Source: Tetrapyrgos nigripes
Lineage: Eukaryota; Basidiomycota; Agaricomycetes; Agaricales; Campanellaceae
DNA: 64,000 bases
Assembly: GCA_013368315.1 (NCBI GenBank)
Contig: JAACJM010000025.1
Span: 248,001 to 312,000 of the forward strand
Direction of reading: 5' to 3'
Shown one piece after another: positions 31,993-44,302 of the stretch; the stretch's first letter is position 1; every line of letters starts with the position of its first letter. The notes beneath the pieces are model-generated. The model made no database searches. It saw only the letters and a program-made list of their open reading frames with translations, and was not told where the DNA came from. Position numbers and translations under genes: made by a program.

Positions 31993-34900
31993 CTACGAAG
32001 CCAAGATTTCATTCATATGATGATCTGCATACTTGTTAACATAAAACACCATAAATAAGTCTAGAGATGAACTGAAATGTAGCTTTGGCAGAATAGATTT
32101 AAGTCCATAAACAGGTATTAAGTGGGCAGCACAAAGAACTGTATCAAGATGTATGACTGCAAGTAAAGGAGGAGAAGTAGGACAAGCACCCCAAAATGCT
32201 GGCCTGACTATCCACATTCCAGTATTGGGGTCAGGCCTTTGACCCAACGCATTGTACCAATGTACAAGAGCACAAGGATAATTAATATTGTTGTGCTTGA
32301 AAGAGAGTAGTAGTAAAATCCTTGCAGCACTCATATCCCAGAACCCAGATCTAGACTCATCAGTCACCACCATCACACAGTCACGATGAGCATCACTGCA
32401 CCATGATGGTGTTGATCTGATGCGTTCCTGGAGCATGCCACGAGTCCCAGACAAGTCACTTGGGGCATAGAAGGTCACAATGGCAGAATGATATACATAT
32501 ACACATGAATCAATACTCGGTAGATCACCATCTGAGGGCATTGGGTTCTGAGAAATTTGAGAATGCAAAAACTGGCGTGTGAGAAGAGGCAACGTTGGTT
32601 CCCCAATATGCTCAGCAAGGACATTGAGAAAATGGGGGTAAGAGTGTTCTAATGAAATCACAGTTAGTTTGGGCAATGACTATACCATGTGTTCGTGCAA
32701 GGATAACATCAGATGGCAAAACATTGTCAGAGTCCAAAGCATCCACATTGTCAGTCTCTGCTTCAAACCTGTCTGGTGCAGTGCTATGAAGAGGAAGGAC
32801 AAGCCCACAGATAACAAGGTCAGTTCTAAGTGCTAGAAGCTTATCAATGCGCTGATTGGTGAGCAGCATTTGACTAAGCGCATTCCAGTGGTTTGACCTT
32901 CTCCAAGGGCATTTGACAGCTGTTATGTGATGAGACTCAGTAATCATAGAGCAGAGACCATTCAGGGCACCAAACTCTTTGATGATGAGGGGGTAATGAA
33001 CAATGGAATGTAGGCGGGGAAGATTAAAGTCTTCACAGACATCAACTGTTACAAAGATTTGCAGGAAGTGATGAAAATGGTTGATACATTCTTGGATTTG
33101 CTGCAGTGATGATTCATCGATATCAGCATGACAGACAAGGTAGCAGAAGTCAAGAAAAGATGAAAGACATCTCATCATTTCCACTGGAAGGTATTCTGCA
33201 ACAGCTGGGAGAAAGACCTATAACAACAAATGAATACCATGAATGAGCAAAGAGAGAGCTGCATACCTTCATGAGTGCTTTGGAATCATCACCTGTCCAC
33301 TGCTTGAAACGTCAACCATGTGGAAAGTGTCTGAGGCCTGGAAACAGTGGAACAGCTGCTATACTAAGGAACAAACTCAGAACACATAAGGATATTGGAG
33401 GAAAAGGCTTCTTCCTTGCCATGCTTGAGAACAAGGAACTAGAAGGACCAGTCAACAAGCATATCCTTGAAACATTCCTTGATAATTTGATGTAGCAGGT
33501 CAGCAGACATCATTTCATGAATATTGGCTCTTGGAAAGTGACAGGTAAATGGCTGAGAAGGCAAAGTTTTAGTTCTGATAGCATGTAAGAGAAAAGAAAG
33601 AAAACTATGAAACATAACACCTTCATCCATACCAAAGTTGTCCCAAAGTACAGTACCGTCACCCTGAAAGTTGTTGAGAGTTATATTGTCTAAATCTTTT
33701 GTTTGTCAGACAGCTGGCTCATGCAGGTCAGAGGACGGTGCTCTGCATCTGAAACAGCATATTATAAGACAAAAGAATGAATAATAGCTGAGTACAACCT
33801 ACCGTGTGCACCAGCCCTGGACAATACCTGTGTAATCGGTGATGAATGCTGCCAAGTTGTATATTACACGATGAAAGTGGCCATCTGGGCAATGGTGGAC
33901 AACAGGGGTGGCCATTTCTGGATGCAATGAGTTAAGGATAGTGGCAATGGAAGAGTGGTACAGTTGTTTCTTGAAAAGTCGAAAATTGGGGTCTTTATCA
34001 TATTTGCAATCAGCTGGAAAGGTATGGCATTAGTGACAACAAATGATTCACAGTAGGAATGATGACCTACACTTCAGGATAGCTAAAAGCCAATTGGGAC
34101 AACACTATTATGATGACCTTGGCATGCAGAGTTGTGGAGGTTGCCAATGGAAAGGTAGAGAGGATGGTACTCAACGTGACCAGTTGCAACAGAAACAGTG
34201 GTTTTGTCAGCACCAAGTATGATAGGGCAGTACATAGCCCCACACGTAGTTGGGTCTTGCTGGTAGATTGTGGTCTGGATCAAGAATATAATTAGTAGAT
34301 GTCGACAGCAGTGATAAGATAGACACGTACCAAATGCCTCCAGGAAAATTTACCAGACATAAAATCACTCCATCAACACTTCCCACTTCCGTCCAAATGA
34401 ACATACAGCTTTGTATCGACTCCTTGACAAAATCTGGATTTGCAAGCATGTTGGCAACGACAGTGTCTGGGTCATGGTACCAGATCTGATACAATGTTTT
34501 CTGCCATTCTGGAGTGTCTTACACTGGTCCAGCTTGGGGTTGCATCTCAAAACACTTCCAAGGTGCACTACCAACACATATGTTGTCAATAGCTTCCAGA
34601 AGGTCCTCGTGGTTGACGAATGGTCCATATTCTGCTCCATGTTGTGATAGGGACAGAGACCAGATGTCCAAGAGCTCATCAATATCCAACTGAGACATCT
34701 CTGCCTTTTGGAAGCAGAAGTCAGCAAGCCTGAACTGCACCTCATCTACAAAGGGTGCCCAAACGTTATCTGGCTCAGGGTAAGGAGGGACTGGGCTTCC
34801 TGGAGGTAGAAAATTGCCATTTTCATCACATATATCACCTATATGTGCGTAAGAGCAAGAAAAGAGAGAAAAAAATGACTGGACACACCAGTAAGAAAGG

Positions 34901-35215
34901 AATGATAGTTTTTGGTTTCTCTCAGAGGCCTGGGAGCTTGCAGTTCAGTTGGTGAGGTTGGAGGTGCTTGTGGTTCAATTGGTGAGATCAGAGGCTGCAT
35001 ATCATCGTCTAAAGGGTCTTCTGGAAGAACAATGAAAGGCTGGGCTGTTACTGTTGCTGAGGATATGAAAAAGCCTGGTGCTGTGGATGATGTCATAGGT
35101 GCTGGTGCAGAGGATGGAAGATTTGTTGAGAAACCTGGGTGCAATGCATTAACATGTTTCATCTGGTCTGATCCTCATTTGAAAGTATGCTGGCAGCCAG
35201 GGTATTGGCATTGAA
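31993..35215 (-). pseudogene. Plavaka transposase, decayed
   Basis: Readable in gene order from the right: finger C-QYPGC ... H-VNALH (about 35215-35140, with an in-frame TGA), an acidic-type exon (LLDIWSLSLSQHGAEYG), IWYHDPDTVVANMLANPDF, GADKTTVSVATGHVEYHPLY with the first catalytic Asp, FPRANIHEMMSADLLHQII, QWTGDDSKALMK, PRLHSIVHYPLIIKEFG, ITESHHITAVKCPWRRSN, and the C-terminal VHWYNALG and AHLIPVYG blocks ending at 31993. Stops, frame changes and lost joins are scattered along it. It belongs to a different Plavaka subfamily from the 10-kb copy. The gene order is complete, so this is a full element that decayed rather than a fragment. Confidence 0.85.
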
Positions 35216-36470
35216 AGAGGGTGGCTATCCTGGAAGAGAGGTTGTCAGAGAGACTTGCTTAGTTTGTGAGGAAAGGTTCCAAGCTTACCAAAGCACCAAA
35301 AAATTCCTCCATCCACATCACCTCGTGAGATGTCATTCCAAAAGCCTTATGGCACCTGAGGCAACAAAGTACAGATCCCAGAAACCATGGAGAAGAGAAC
35401 CATGGCACAGATCTGACAGGCAAAGGTTGTGAAGGAGGTGGCAGAAAGGGAGAGAAAGGAAGCCAAGAAGGTGGTGAAGGAACAGGCAGCAGCAAAATGC
35501 AAAGCATCTGCACAAGTTATTGCTGCAGCTGATGACAAAGTTTTTCAGTCTATTCGCCCTGACTTGGAACTGACAAAGAACTCACCTTCTGCTGCCATGT
35601 CAGAACCCATCCTCTTGTCCCAGGCCCCTACAGCAAGCTTAGTACCTGCAGGTATCACTCTTAGCAATACTGAGGATGACAATAACAACCCAAACACTGA
35701 TCCTCCTGCTTCTTCAGACCCAGGGACAGATGAGCTGGCCTCTGCAATGGACATCAGTGAACAAGAGGAGCCAGCTGACGAGATTGACAGTCCATCTTCA
35801 GGGTCTGCTTTCAAACTGAGTGGATCTGAGGCTGAAGAGGATGCTATTGAGGACACTGAGTTCATGAAGGCACTGGCTGAGATCCAAGCTGTTCTGACTT
35901 GGAAGATGGTGAATGAAATACAAGGCAACACAGTAGACTTGGACTCAGATGGTGAAGCAGCTGGTAATGCAGACAATGAGGATAGCGAGACAGAGGTACT
36001 GAAGAAGGTGTTGGAGGACTATCGCAAGAAGAAAGGCAAGGCAATGACAGATGTGAAGAAAGAGGAGAAGGCTGAGAAAGCACAGTTAGCTTGCAAGGTA
36101 TGTGAAGGTCCTTTATGAATGCTTTAGCTTACCGTTACTCTATCTGAAATGAAGTATCTGCAGCCCAGCAGTCTGGTAAACCAAAACCTAGCCCAAACGA
36201 GGCATCTTCCAATTTAGCCAAGCGCCCTGCCAGCTCTGATATTGAAAGAGAAGCTCAGTAAGTTACAGACAAACTTTGAATTCAGAACTAAGGCCCTGTT
36301 CTGCAACTAGGATAGGATAAGGGCCAGTAATATAAATAATCAACAATTGATGGGAATATTTTGTAGATATAATAATATTGCCGTGGAAACTCCAACTAGC
36401 CTGGCCCCTATTGAGCCCCTATATGTACACGTGGTACATAATCAATTAACCTTTCCACTGTTCATCATTG

Positions 36471-37788
36471 ATGGTACACTACCGTGCAAATACAACCTGG
36501 GAGCACCTGAAACGCACTGCAGCATTTGCTGTTGCTGCAGCAGCAGGTGCTGTTGCCACTATTCTGTCCACATCCAAGAACAGAAGGCCTTTTCTCTCTG
36601 GTGTTTATACTGGTAAAATGTGGCTTGATGAGATGCTGAAAGGTCAATCCAGCACAATCAATGGTGGATTACAACTAATATGCATATACAAGTCGAAATG
36701 AACAATTCAGGAGAATGTTGGGATGAAGAAACATGTGTTTAGAGCCCTGACATGTGAACTACGAAGTGTGTGTGGACTTGCAGACAGTCGTTGGATTACT
36801 GCAGAAGAGAAGGTTGTGATCTTCCTCAAAATCCTTGTGTCAGCATCCACAAACCATGAGATACAGGAGCGCTTTCAAAGAGGTGCAGATACCATTTCTT
36901 GGTGAGCTCATCTTTGATCTATTTGCCTATTTGCACTCATTCTGGTACATATCAGATACTTCAATGAAGTTCTGAGTATGGTCACTGGACCTTTCTACAC
37001 AAAGTATGTGAAGCTTCCTCCAAGTGATACCCCTGAACAGATCTCTGAGGATCCGATATACTTTCCATTTTTCAAAGACTGTATTGGAGCCATCAATGGC
37101 TGCCATTTTTATGCACGTGTCAGTTCAGAGGATGTTCCTTGCTTCCGCAACTGCAAAGGATTCATTTCACAGAATGTCCTTGCAGGTTGTACCCTAGGGA
37201 TGCAGTTCTGCTATGTTCTGAGTGGCTGGGAAGGAAGTGCTGCAGATGGAAGAGTATTTGAGAATGCTTGCTGGACTACCTTTCAGATCCCTGAGGGTAA
37301 AATGTATTTGGCAGATGCTGGCTTTCCCTCATGTGACGTACTTCTTGTCCCATATCAGGGTGTCAGATATCATTTGAAGGAGTGGGAACAGTCGTCTCTC
37401 AGGTGAGCCTTCATTGAATTAGGAGTCAATCTGTTGATTTGAATTCTCATACAGGCCTCGAAACCCAAAGGAATTATTCAATCTGCGGCATGCAAAGCTT
37501 CGAAACGTCATTGAGCGCATCTTTGGTGTGTCAAAGCAACGGTTCAAAATTCTGGCTGTCACTCCTGAATACCCATTCAAGACACAGAGGAAAATCCCAC
37601 CTGCTATGTGTGCACTTCACAACTTTATTCATGTTTGGGACCCCGCTGATTGTGCCGATGACCTCAACCTTGTATCTCATTCACACCAAAGCCAATCTGG
37701 AGTTGCTGTGGGTGGTGATGACTATGATGAGCCACAGATTGAGGAAGGACTTCTTGGAGGAAGGGTCAATGCAGCTGAAAGGGCATGA
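36471..37788 (+). pseudogene. PIF/Harbinger (HARBI1-like) DDE transposase, active-site Asp changed
   Basis: DDE_Tnp_4-type nuclease of PIF/Harbinger elements. It reads from about 36471 (MVHYRANTTWEHLK) through FRALTCELRSVCGL, a helix-turn-helix-like block (STNHEIQERFQRGADTIS), YFNEVLSMVTGPF, the first catalytic region CIGAINGCHF, GSAADGRVFENA with the second Asp, MYLADAGFPS, and LRHAKLRNVIERIFGV with the Glu, to a stop at 37788. Introns lie near 36902-36956 and 37402-37455. The first catalytic position, Asp in IGAIDGTH of relatives, is Asn here (codon AAT at about 37096), which should abolish cleavage. One exon join near 36700 is also unclear. Confidence 0.82.
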
Positions 37789-37878
37789 GCAAATGTGTAG
37801 TGTGATAAGATTGCAGAAGATATGTGGAAGAGCTACCAAGATTATCTAGCATCAAATTAGTACATTAAGAAAATGTAT

Positions 37879-39136
37879 CTACGCTGCAAGTTGCAATCGT
37901 ACAACCTCTACAAGAGTCTCCTGATCATCAATATCAAGTAATAGCTCAGTAAAAGATACGTCTTTAGAGATAAGAAGAAGAAGTTTTGCAATCTCAGTCT
38001 TTGACAAACCATCCATACCTTGAACCAACTGCCCAGCTTTCTTCTTGGCTTCCTTATCTGCATCAGATTCTGATGAGGCCATCGCAACTGCAACATTGTC
38101 GATTGCATGAGTGAGGCCTACAATGGATGATGCTGTTGAAAGCTTTCCTCCTCGATCACGACGAGGACGCTTGGCTGGTTTACCCCCAACAGCAGAGGAT
38201 TTGCATTTTGAACCCTGTATGTAGGACATAAGTGGGCAAAGCTGAAGATCACAGAAATGAAAACATACCATTTTTGGATCAGAACCAACAATAGTCTCCT
38301 CCTCCTCAGATAAAGAGTTGTCCAGATCAGAGGAGTCACTTGTGTTCCCAGGTTGGAAAGTCTGATCACCAAGAGCAAGAGCACCTTCAAGAAGCTCCTT
38401 CATTTCCTTGTAAATTGGAAATGTCTTACCCCTATACAAAGCAAGATGAGGATCGGTCTATGTACATAATGAGATGAAAAATGATGATACAAAGATAGAA
38501 TAGTGACTCACTGCAATAAGTCCCTCCCACTGTTCATCGCTTGCAATAACACATTGGTTCTCGTCATCCCAACCCCAACCTGACTTCTCAAGCAACATCA
38601 CAAAGACCTTATATTCACCTTTAAGCTGGCATTGTGAAGTCAGTATACTATGCATGCAAAGTATAAAGTTATGACACACATAGTCCCAATGCTCTTGTAT
38701 ACCTGTAGCTGTCTTTGGGGCTCCACCACTCTCTAGCTCACTTCCTTCCAAAGCCTTCTCTGCTGCAGTTAATGCCTTCCCCTTCCACCCTCCATTATCT
38801 GTTGCATTGCCTTCAATTTTTTGTTCCAAAAACATGGCCATCAATTTCTTGTCATTATCTGGACTGTATTTTGCTCGAGGACGAGAAGGTGGTTTCGGAG
38901 TCAATTTGGGAGTCAATTTGGGAGTCTCTGCAGTAGTGGATGTGCTGTAAGTGGTGTTGGAAGCCTTTTTTGGGGGTTTTGGAGTCTTTGGAACAGTGGG
39001 ATTGTCAGCCTTGGGCTTGTTTTTGGAGCCTTTGGGTCTACCAGGACCTCACTTCACTGGCTCAGAAGCTGTAGGGGCAGGTGCGAATGGGTCCAGGGGC
39101 TGCTGGTTTTCTTTTTCTCGGCAGACTCGTTCATGT
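37879..39136 (-). CDS. PIF/Harbinger ORF1: Myb/SANT-like DNA-binding protein
   Basis: Partner protein that binds TIRs and brings the transposase into the nucleus in PIF/Harbinger systems. The N-terminal part has an AT-hook-like GPGRPKGSKNK (about 39010-39045) and Pro/Lys-rich linkers. The Myb/SANT trihelix follows: KYSPDNDKKLMAMFLEQK ... GGWKGKALTAAEKAL ... GIQEHWDYV (about 38875-38690). A Ser/Glu-rich middle, a KPAKRPRRDR nuclear signal, and a C-terminal coiled domain ending VRLQLAA at 37879 complete it. A TGA lies just before the AT hook (about 39053). The true start is therefore uncertain: either the ATG near 39133 with a missed intron, or a broken N-terminus. Confidence 0.7.
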
Positions 39137-40745
39137 AGAGAGGAAAGGAAGGAAGAAGAAACAATGACAGGCAAGTGCCATACACTATAGCCACAATAGC
39201 ACTCGTGCCATGTGCACTGTGCCTGATTATATTCTATCCTATCCAATTGTTACCGAACATGCCAGTGTTGGATAACAACAGATATATACAAGAAATGATT
39301 ACAATATCCTTATCCTATCCTACGTAATATTTTTGGCAGGGAATTGCTTATCCTATCCTATTTGCAGAACGGGGCCTAACAAGATACTCACAGACCCAAG
39401 AAACCTAAAGGAGGACAAGTCAGAGGCTTGAAGTCAGGCTGGAAAACCGCTCTCTATGGCAAAAAGAAGAAGGCTTTGGAACCCTCATCATCTAGCAAGG
39501 TCATGGTGGGGGAGTTTGACGTAGATGAAAGCCACAAGTCTTTAAGCAAAGCTCAAGAGGCTTCTGCCAGTGATGGAAACGTATTGAAAAAGAACCAGGT
39601 TTTCTTTTTCAAATTTGACAGATGACATCACTGCTGATTACCACATGCGTAGATTGTTCTCAAGCCTGCCAATGTTAATGACATTGACACCAAAGAACGT
39701 GGCAAGCCCAAATGCCATCAGGCTACTCAAGATGACCTTCCTTTCCTAACCACTGCTGAGAGGGACCGGTGGACAAAGATTGTTTAGCCTGGTATTCTCA
39801 AGTGGGTTGGCACTGTCTCCAACCAGTTCAGTGTCAATGGTGAAATCGACTTGAAGACAACTATTCACCAGCTGTGGGAAAAACATTACCCTGAGCCAGC
39901 CACATATGACGACCCAAAGAATGGTAAAAAGCGGCCCCTTCTAGAGCATCCTGCAATCTTCAGTTTCGTCTGTGTTCTTTCTCACTCTTCAATTTGTTCT
40001 GGGTGCTGATGATACAATATTGTCCAGGTCTAGTCTGCTCTCCACACCTTCTGCAGTGAGATTGGGAAACGCACCCTCAATATCATCTGTCTCAAAGCCA
40101 AGGAATGTGAGTCCATGGAAGCAGTTTCCAAATGGGTGAAGGAACAGCTGGAGAATGACAGGTGGATTTATGAGGAAGCTGGTCCTACAGTGTGTGCAAA
40201 AGTTTTGATTCCTTTGTGATTCACTAAAGATTACTCACAGTGCAAAGAGAGTACCAGCACCTTTCAAGGCCCACTCCTTCTGGAGATGTTCGCTTATTTC
40301 TTGGCAAAGATTGGAACCTCTGGTGAAGAGTTTGACTATCCAGCTGGTGCTTTGGCGCTGAGTGCTACAGCAGTACATTGTTGCTTAGTATCTTACTCCA
40401 TGGTTTTTCTGACTTATTTCCTAGGTTCTTCATGCCCTCAAAAGCTTTGAGACCGGCGTTGACACCATTCAACAAGCAATCAACATGGCAAAAGAAGAGG
40501 CCAAGCAAACTGGAAGGAGGGCTAAGCAGGTGACGGTGACGAGCTTTGGGGATAACTGGCGAAAGACAGTCGAACACTATTACAATGAGTATACCAGCAA
40601 ACTTTCAGAGAAGAAATGGCTTCAGCTTCTAGATGCCATTGAGTGCTTTACATCCACCGTTTCATCCTCCGATCCCATCATTGAAGATGCTGCTACTGCC
40701 AGCGAAGCTCTGAGGCAAGGCAACATAATTGTTTTATCTGATTAG

Positions 40746-41456
40746 AGGTGAGTAGTATGTACTTCCTTCTCTCCATTTCACTCATCTGCTTGAGTACAGA
40801 ACACCACTGGCTTCTTCAAGTCCTTCTGAGTTCAAGTCTTTACAGTCAGGCCCTCTTGGCCAGTACCTTGTAATTATTTTTCTATCTATTCTTCATATCT
40901 AAGGCTCCAACCAATTACATTACAATTACTCAAAATCCAGTATACCGCACTCAGGAGGGGCAAGCTTGATTTTTTGATTTTTGATCTTTGATCCAGACTT
41001 TGGGTAAGGGATATACAAATGCATGTGGCTGTGCATCGATGTCTCTAGTGTCCTCCTCATGTCGTCTCCTCCTCCCATACCTTGGGGAGGTCATGAGGAA
41101 GGCTATGACTAAGTACAAAGACTGGTTGGTCAGTGAACCATTGAAAATCGTGAACTAAGCTTGTGGGGTAAAGTCTGCAGACCATTGACTGTTTGCATAA
41201 TAGCACTTACCTGACATCTTGCAAACCTGAACAATAGTGTTGCAAGATGTCATGTAAGTGTGATTATGCTTCCAGCTGATGCTGTAAATCTTTTGCAAAA
41301 GTAATGGAAATTTTCTCCGAACGTGCTTTGCAAAAGCTCCTTTAAGCAGCCCAGGGCAGGGTTTTTGACCGGTGAGTGGCTCTAAGCAAGGTTGCCGACC
41401 CTTGGCATCATCTCGCTTAAGTAGATTTTATTATTTTTACTATATCGCAGCACAGA
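40746..41456. other. no gene recognised
   Basis: Downstream of the partner gene. A direct phrase TGCAAGATGTCATGTAAGTG at 41241 mirrors CACTTACCTGACATCTTGCA at 41212, a short hairpin. The Plavaka 2 right terminus may have been lost here. Confidence 0.4.
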
Positions 41457-44302
41457 CACCCCAATACTGTTTGCTTTAGCAAAAATGGGTGGGATTGGAT
41501 AGGACAGTGAGCGGGGCTTTAGGGCCAGGTCTGGTGGGTTTTTCCCATGACCCCTAGGAGATGCAGGCGTTCAGTAGGGCCCAGAATCTGCAATTGGAAT
41601 AGGGGTAGTAGTTGTGGCTGACTCAGAAAATGCGAAATAAATTCCCAGAGCTGACAATGAAAAATGATATGGGGAGATAAGGAGGTGTATCGTGGGTCAC
41701 TGAATCCGAATATCAAATTACATTTGCAATATCTGCAGTGGTTGCAAAGATATGGGCAAAATACTGTCCAAATATAGTCAAAGAGCAGAATAGGTACTGG
41801 CCATTGCATCAAATCAGCTCTGATCTTTATGTAGATTGGTATTATAGTGCATTTAGACACCCTGAAGCTGGGAATATAGTTTATTTTGTAAGGCAATTAA
41901 GTCCCGAGGAGCTATTCTCAAAGTAATGCTTGAAAATGAGAAAATTTGGGATGACCATGGATACTGCATACTATAGTATTCAATATGACTATGGATATGT
42001 CTAGTGGGGTATTTTGGGCTCCTGAATCCGAATATCAACTCGGATAGTCCATATCTGCCATGGTTCTCACGCTATTTAATACATATCCCAAAACATAGAT
42101 ACCTGTGGCACCTGCAAATATGCGCTCTATAAAATTGTTTGAGGGGGTAAATAGGTGTTATTCAATGTCCTAAACATTAATGTGAGATCATATCTTCCAT
42201 ATTCTCAAGATCCAAGACTCTATTCCTGGATTATTTCTGAAAAAGAGCAAAATTGTGGATGACCACAGGCACCACATGCTATAGCATTCAATATGACTGT
42301 GGATATGTCTATTAGGGTATTATGGGCCACTACATCTAAATATTCACTCATATAGTCCATATCTGCCATGGTTCCTCCGCTATTTAATGCTTACCCCTCA
42401 ACATAGATACCTGTGGCACCAGCAAATATGTATCCTATAAAATTGGTTGAGTAGGTAGATAAGTGTTATTTAGTGCCCTGAATACGAATATAAAGTGATA
42501 TATGCCATATCTTCAACTTACAGGACTCAACTCTTCATTCATTCTCAAAAGAGCGAAAATAGTACTTTTTTGGACCATATCACAGGCCTATCTTATTCCA
42601 GAGGTTATCCTAGATACTGATACTCTGTATTCCATCATCTAGTATCATTCCAAAGACAATAAACTATCCATAATGCCTAGCATGTGTTCCAGCTACATGC
42701 AGAAGCTTAAAGTCAGACTCAATTACATATAGTGAAACTTGTAGCACCTAAGCTTATATCTGAGCATGTCTTTCAGTGTGGATCACCAAACTGTCAATAA
42801 TCAGAGTATTATGGTAGATGATGTTATAGAACTACTTATGATCCAAATAAAATAGCTGGAAGATAGGTATATGTCCCAATGAAGGTGGAAAATAGTACTA
42901 TTTTCGCTCTTTTGAAATTAACTTGAGAATTGAGTCTTGTAATTTGAAGATATGGTAAAGAAAACTTTATATTCATGTTTAGGGCATTGAATAACACTTT
43001 CCTACCCAACCACACTATTTTATAAGATCCATATTTGCAGGTGCCACAAGTACCTATGTTTAGAGGTAAGTGTTAAATAGCAGAAGAACCACAGTAAATA
43101 TTCAGATTTAGTAGCCAAAAATACCCCAGTAGATATATCCAAAGCTATATTAAATGTTAGAGTATGCAGTGTCCATAGTCATCCCAAAATTTTGCCATTT
43201 TCAGAAATAATTCATAAATAGAGTCTTGGAACTCGAAGATATAATGGATATGACTGCATATTTGTGTTGGGGGCACTTAATAACACTTATTTACTCACCC
43301 ACACAATTTTATACTATACATATTTGCTGGTGCCACAGGCACCTATATTTAGGGTTAAGTATTAAATAGCGGAAGAGCTGTGAGAGATATCGACTATCTG
43401 AGTAGATATTCAGATTTAGCGACACAAAATATGCTAGTAGACATATCCACAGCTATATTGAATGTCAGAGTATGCAGTGTCCATGGTCATCCCAAAACTT
43501 TGCCATTTTCAGAAATAATCCATAAATAGAGTCTTGGAACTTAAATATATAACAAATATGACTACATATTTCTGTTGGGAGAACATAATAACACTTATTT
43601 ACCCACCCATGCAATTTTATACTATACATATTTGCTGGTGCCACAGGTACCTATGTTTAGGGGTAAGTATCAAACAGCAGAAGAACCGTGAGAGATATGG
43701 ACTATCTGAGTGCATATTCAGATTTAGTGACCCAAAATATCCTAGTAGACATATCTATACCCATACTAGATGAAATAGCATGCAGTGTCCACAGCCATCC
43801 CAATTTTTGACATTTTGAAATATTAATTTGGGAATAGCTGCTCAGAATTTGATTCCCAGAGAAAATAAACTATATCCCCAGTTTCAGGGTGTATAAATGC
43901 ACCATAATACCAGCCTACACAAAGATCAGAGCTGATTTGATGCAATGGCCAGTACCTATTCTGCTCTTTGACTATATTTGGACAGTATTTTGCCCATATG
44001 TTTGCAACCACTGCAGATATTGCAAATATAACTGAATATTTAGGTTTGTGCCCCAAAATGCACCTCCTTACCTACCTATACTATTTTTTATCGCTGGCTC
44101 TGGAAATTTATTTTGCATTTTCTGAGCCAGCCACAGTCCTTACCCCTATCTCAATTGCAGATTCTGGGCCCTACTGAACACCTTCACCTTCTAGGGGCTG
44201 TGGGAAAAATCTGCCTGACCTGCCCCTAAGGCCCTGCTTACTGTTCCATCCAATCCCACCCACTTTTGCTAATGTGGACATATTGGGGTTTATGCTGCAC
44301 AA
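41457..44302. repeat. large imperfect palindrome of about 310-bp units
   Basis: The left arm (41457-42575) and right arm (42888-44302) are inverted copies. CCCAGAATCTGCAATTG at 41580 pairs with CAATTGCAGATTCTGGG at 44152. The ORF-like segment WAKYCPNIVKEQNRYWPLHQ is encoded on the plus strand at 41738 and on the minus strand at 43823. AAAAGAGCGAAAATAGTACT at 42545 pairs with 42887-42906. Each arm contains tandem units of about 305-315 bp (starts near 42046 and 42360 on the left, 43203 and 43510 on the right) containing GGTGCCACAGGTACC-type phrases. The central spacer is about 310 bp. No coding function. Confidence 0.8.

Larger units (their letters stand above)
36292..39376. mobile_element. 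PIF/Harbinger element 1 (3085 bp)
   Basis: Flanked by TAA on both sides (36289-36291 and 39377-39379), the TWA duplication expected of PIF/Harbinger. The ends GGCCCTGTTCTGCAACTAGG and, inverted, GGCCCCGTTCTGCAAATAGG continue as GATAGGATAAG on each side. It holds a DDE transposase gene (+) and a Myb/SANT gene (-) arranged tail to tail with about 90 bp between stops. Confidence 0.9.
31839..40745. mobile_element. decayed second Plavaka element with partner gene, nested insertion
   Basis: The left border is set by CATCAGGAAATTC at 31839, at the break in GMC homology. It contains a decayed Plavaka transposase (-), a divergent partner gene (+) and a 3.1-kb PIF/Harbinger element inserted in the partner. 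The right terminus was not found; 40745 is only the partner gene's stop. Low CpG throughout suggests age and methylation. Confidence 0.6.
35350..40745 (+). pseudogene. divergent partner gene of Plavaka 2, split by a transposon
   Basis: Plus-strand exons left of the nested element (35350-36260) encode a charged, acidic, coiled-coil-like region (AERERKEAKKVVKEQAAAKC; many Ser/Asp/Glu). They resume at about 39390 with KSGWKTALYGKKKKALE, then DLPFLTTAERDRWTKIV, LKWVGTVSNQFSVNGEID, QSALHTFCSEIGKRTLN and YPAGALALSATAV. The last exon, GDNWRKTVEHYYNEYTSKL, closes at 40745. In-frame stops occur (for example after TKIV near 39786). The C-terminal pattern P-x-(A/G)-x-L-x-L-x3-AV-x2-AL-x3-TG resembles the DUF6532 gene of the intact element. 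Homology between the two is my inference from eye alignment. It is head to head with the transposase, as in the intact element. Confidence 0.6.

Noticed and set aside
41738..41926. ORF pair 41738-41926 (+) and 43823-44056 (-) with similar proteins
   Set aside because: They are the two arms of the palindrome. Similarity follows from the inverted repeat and the frames are short and unconserved at their ends.
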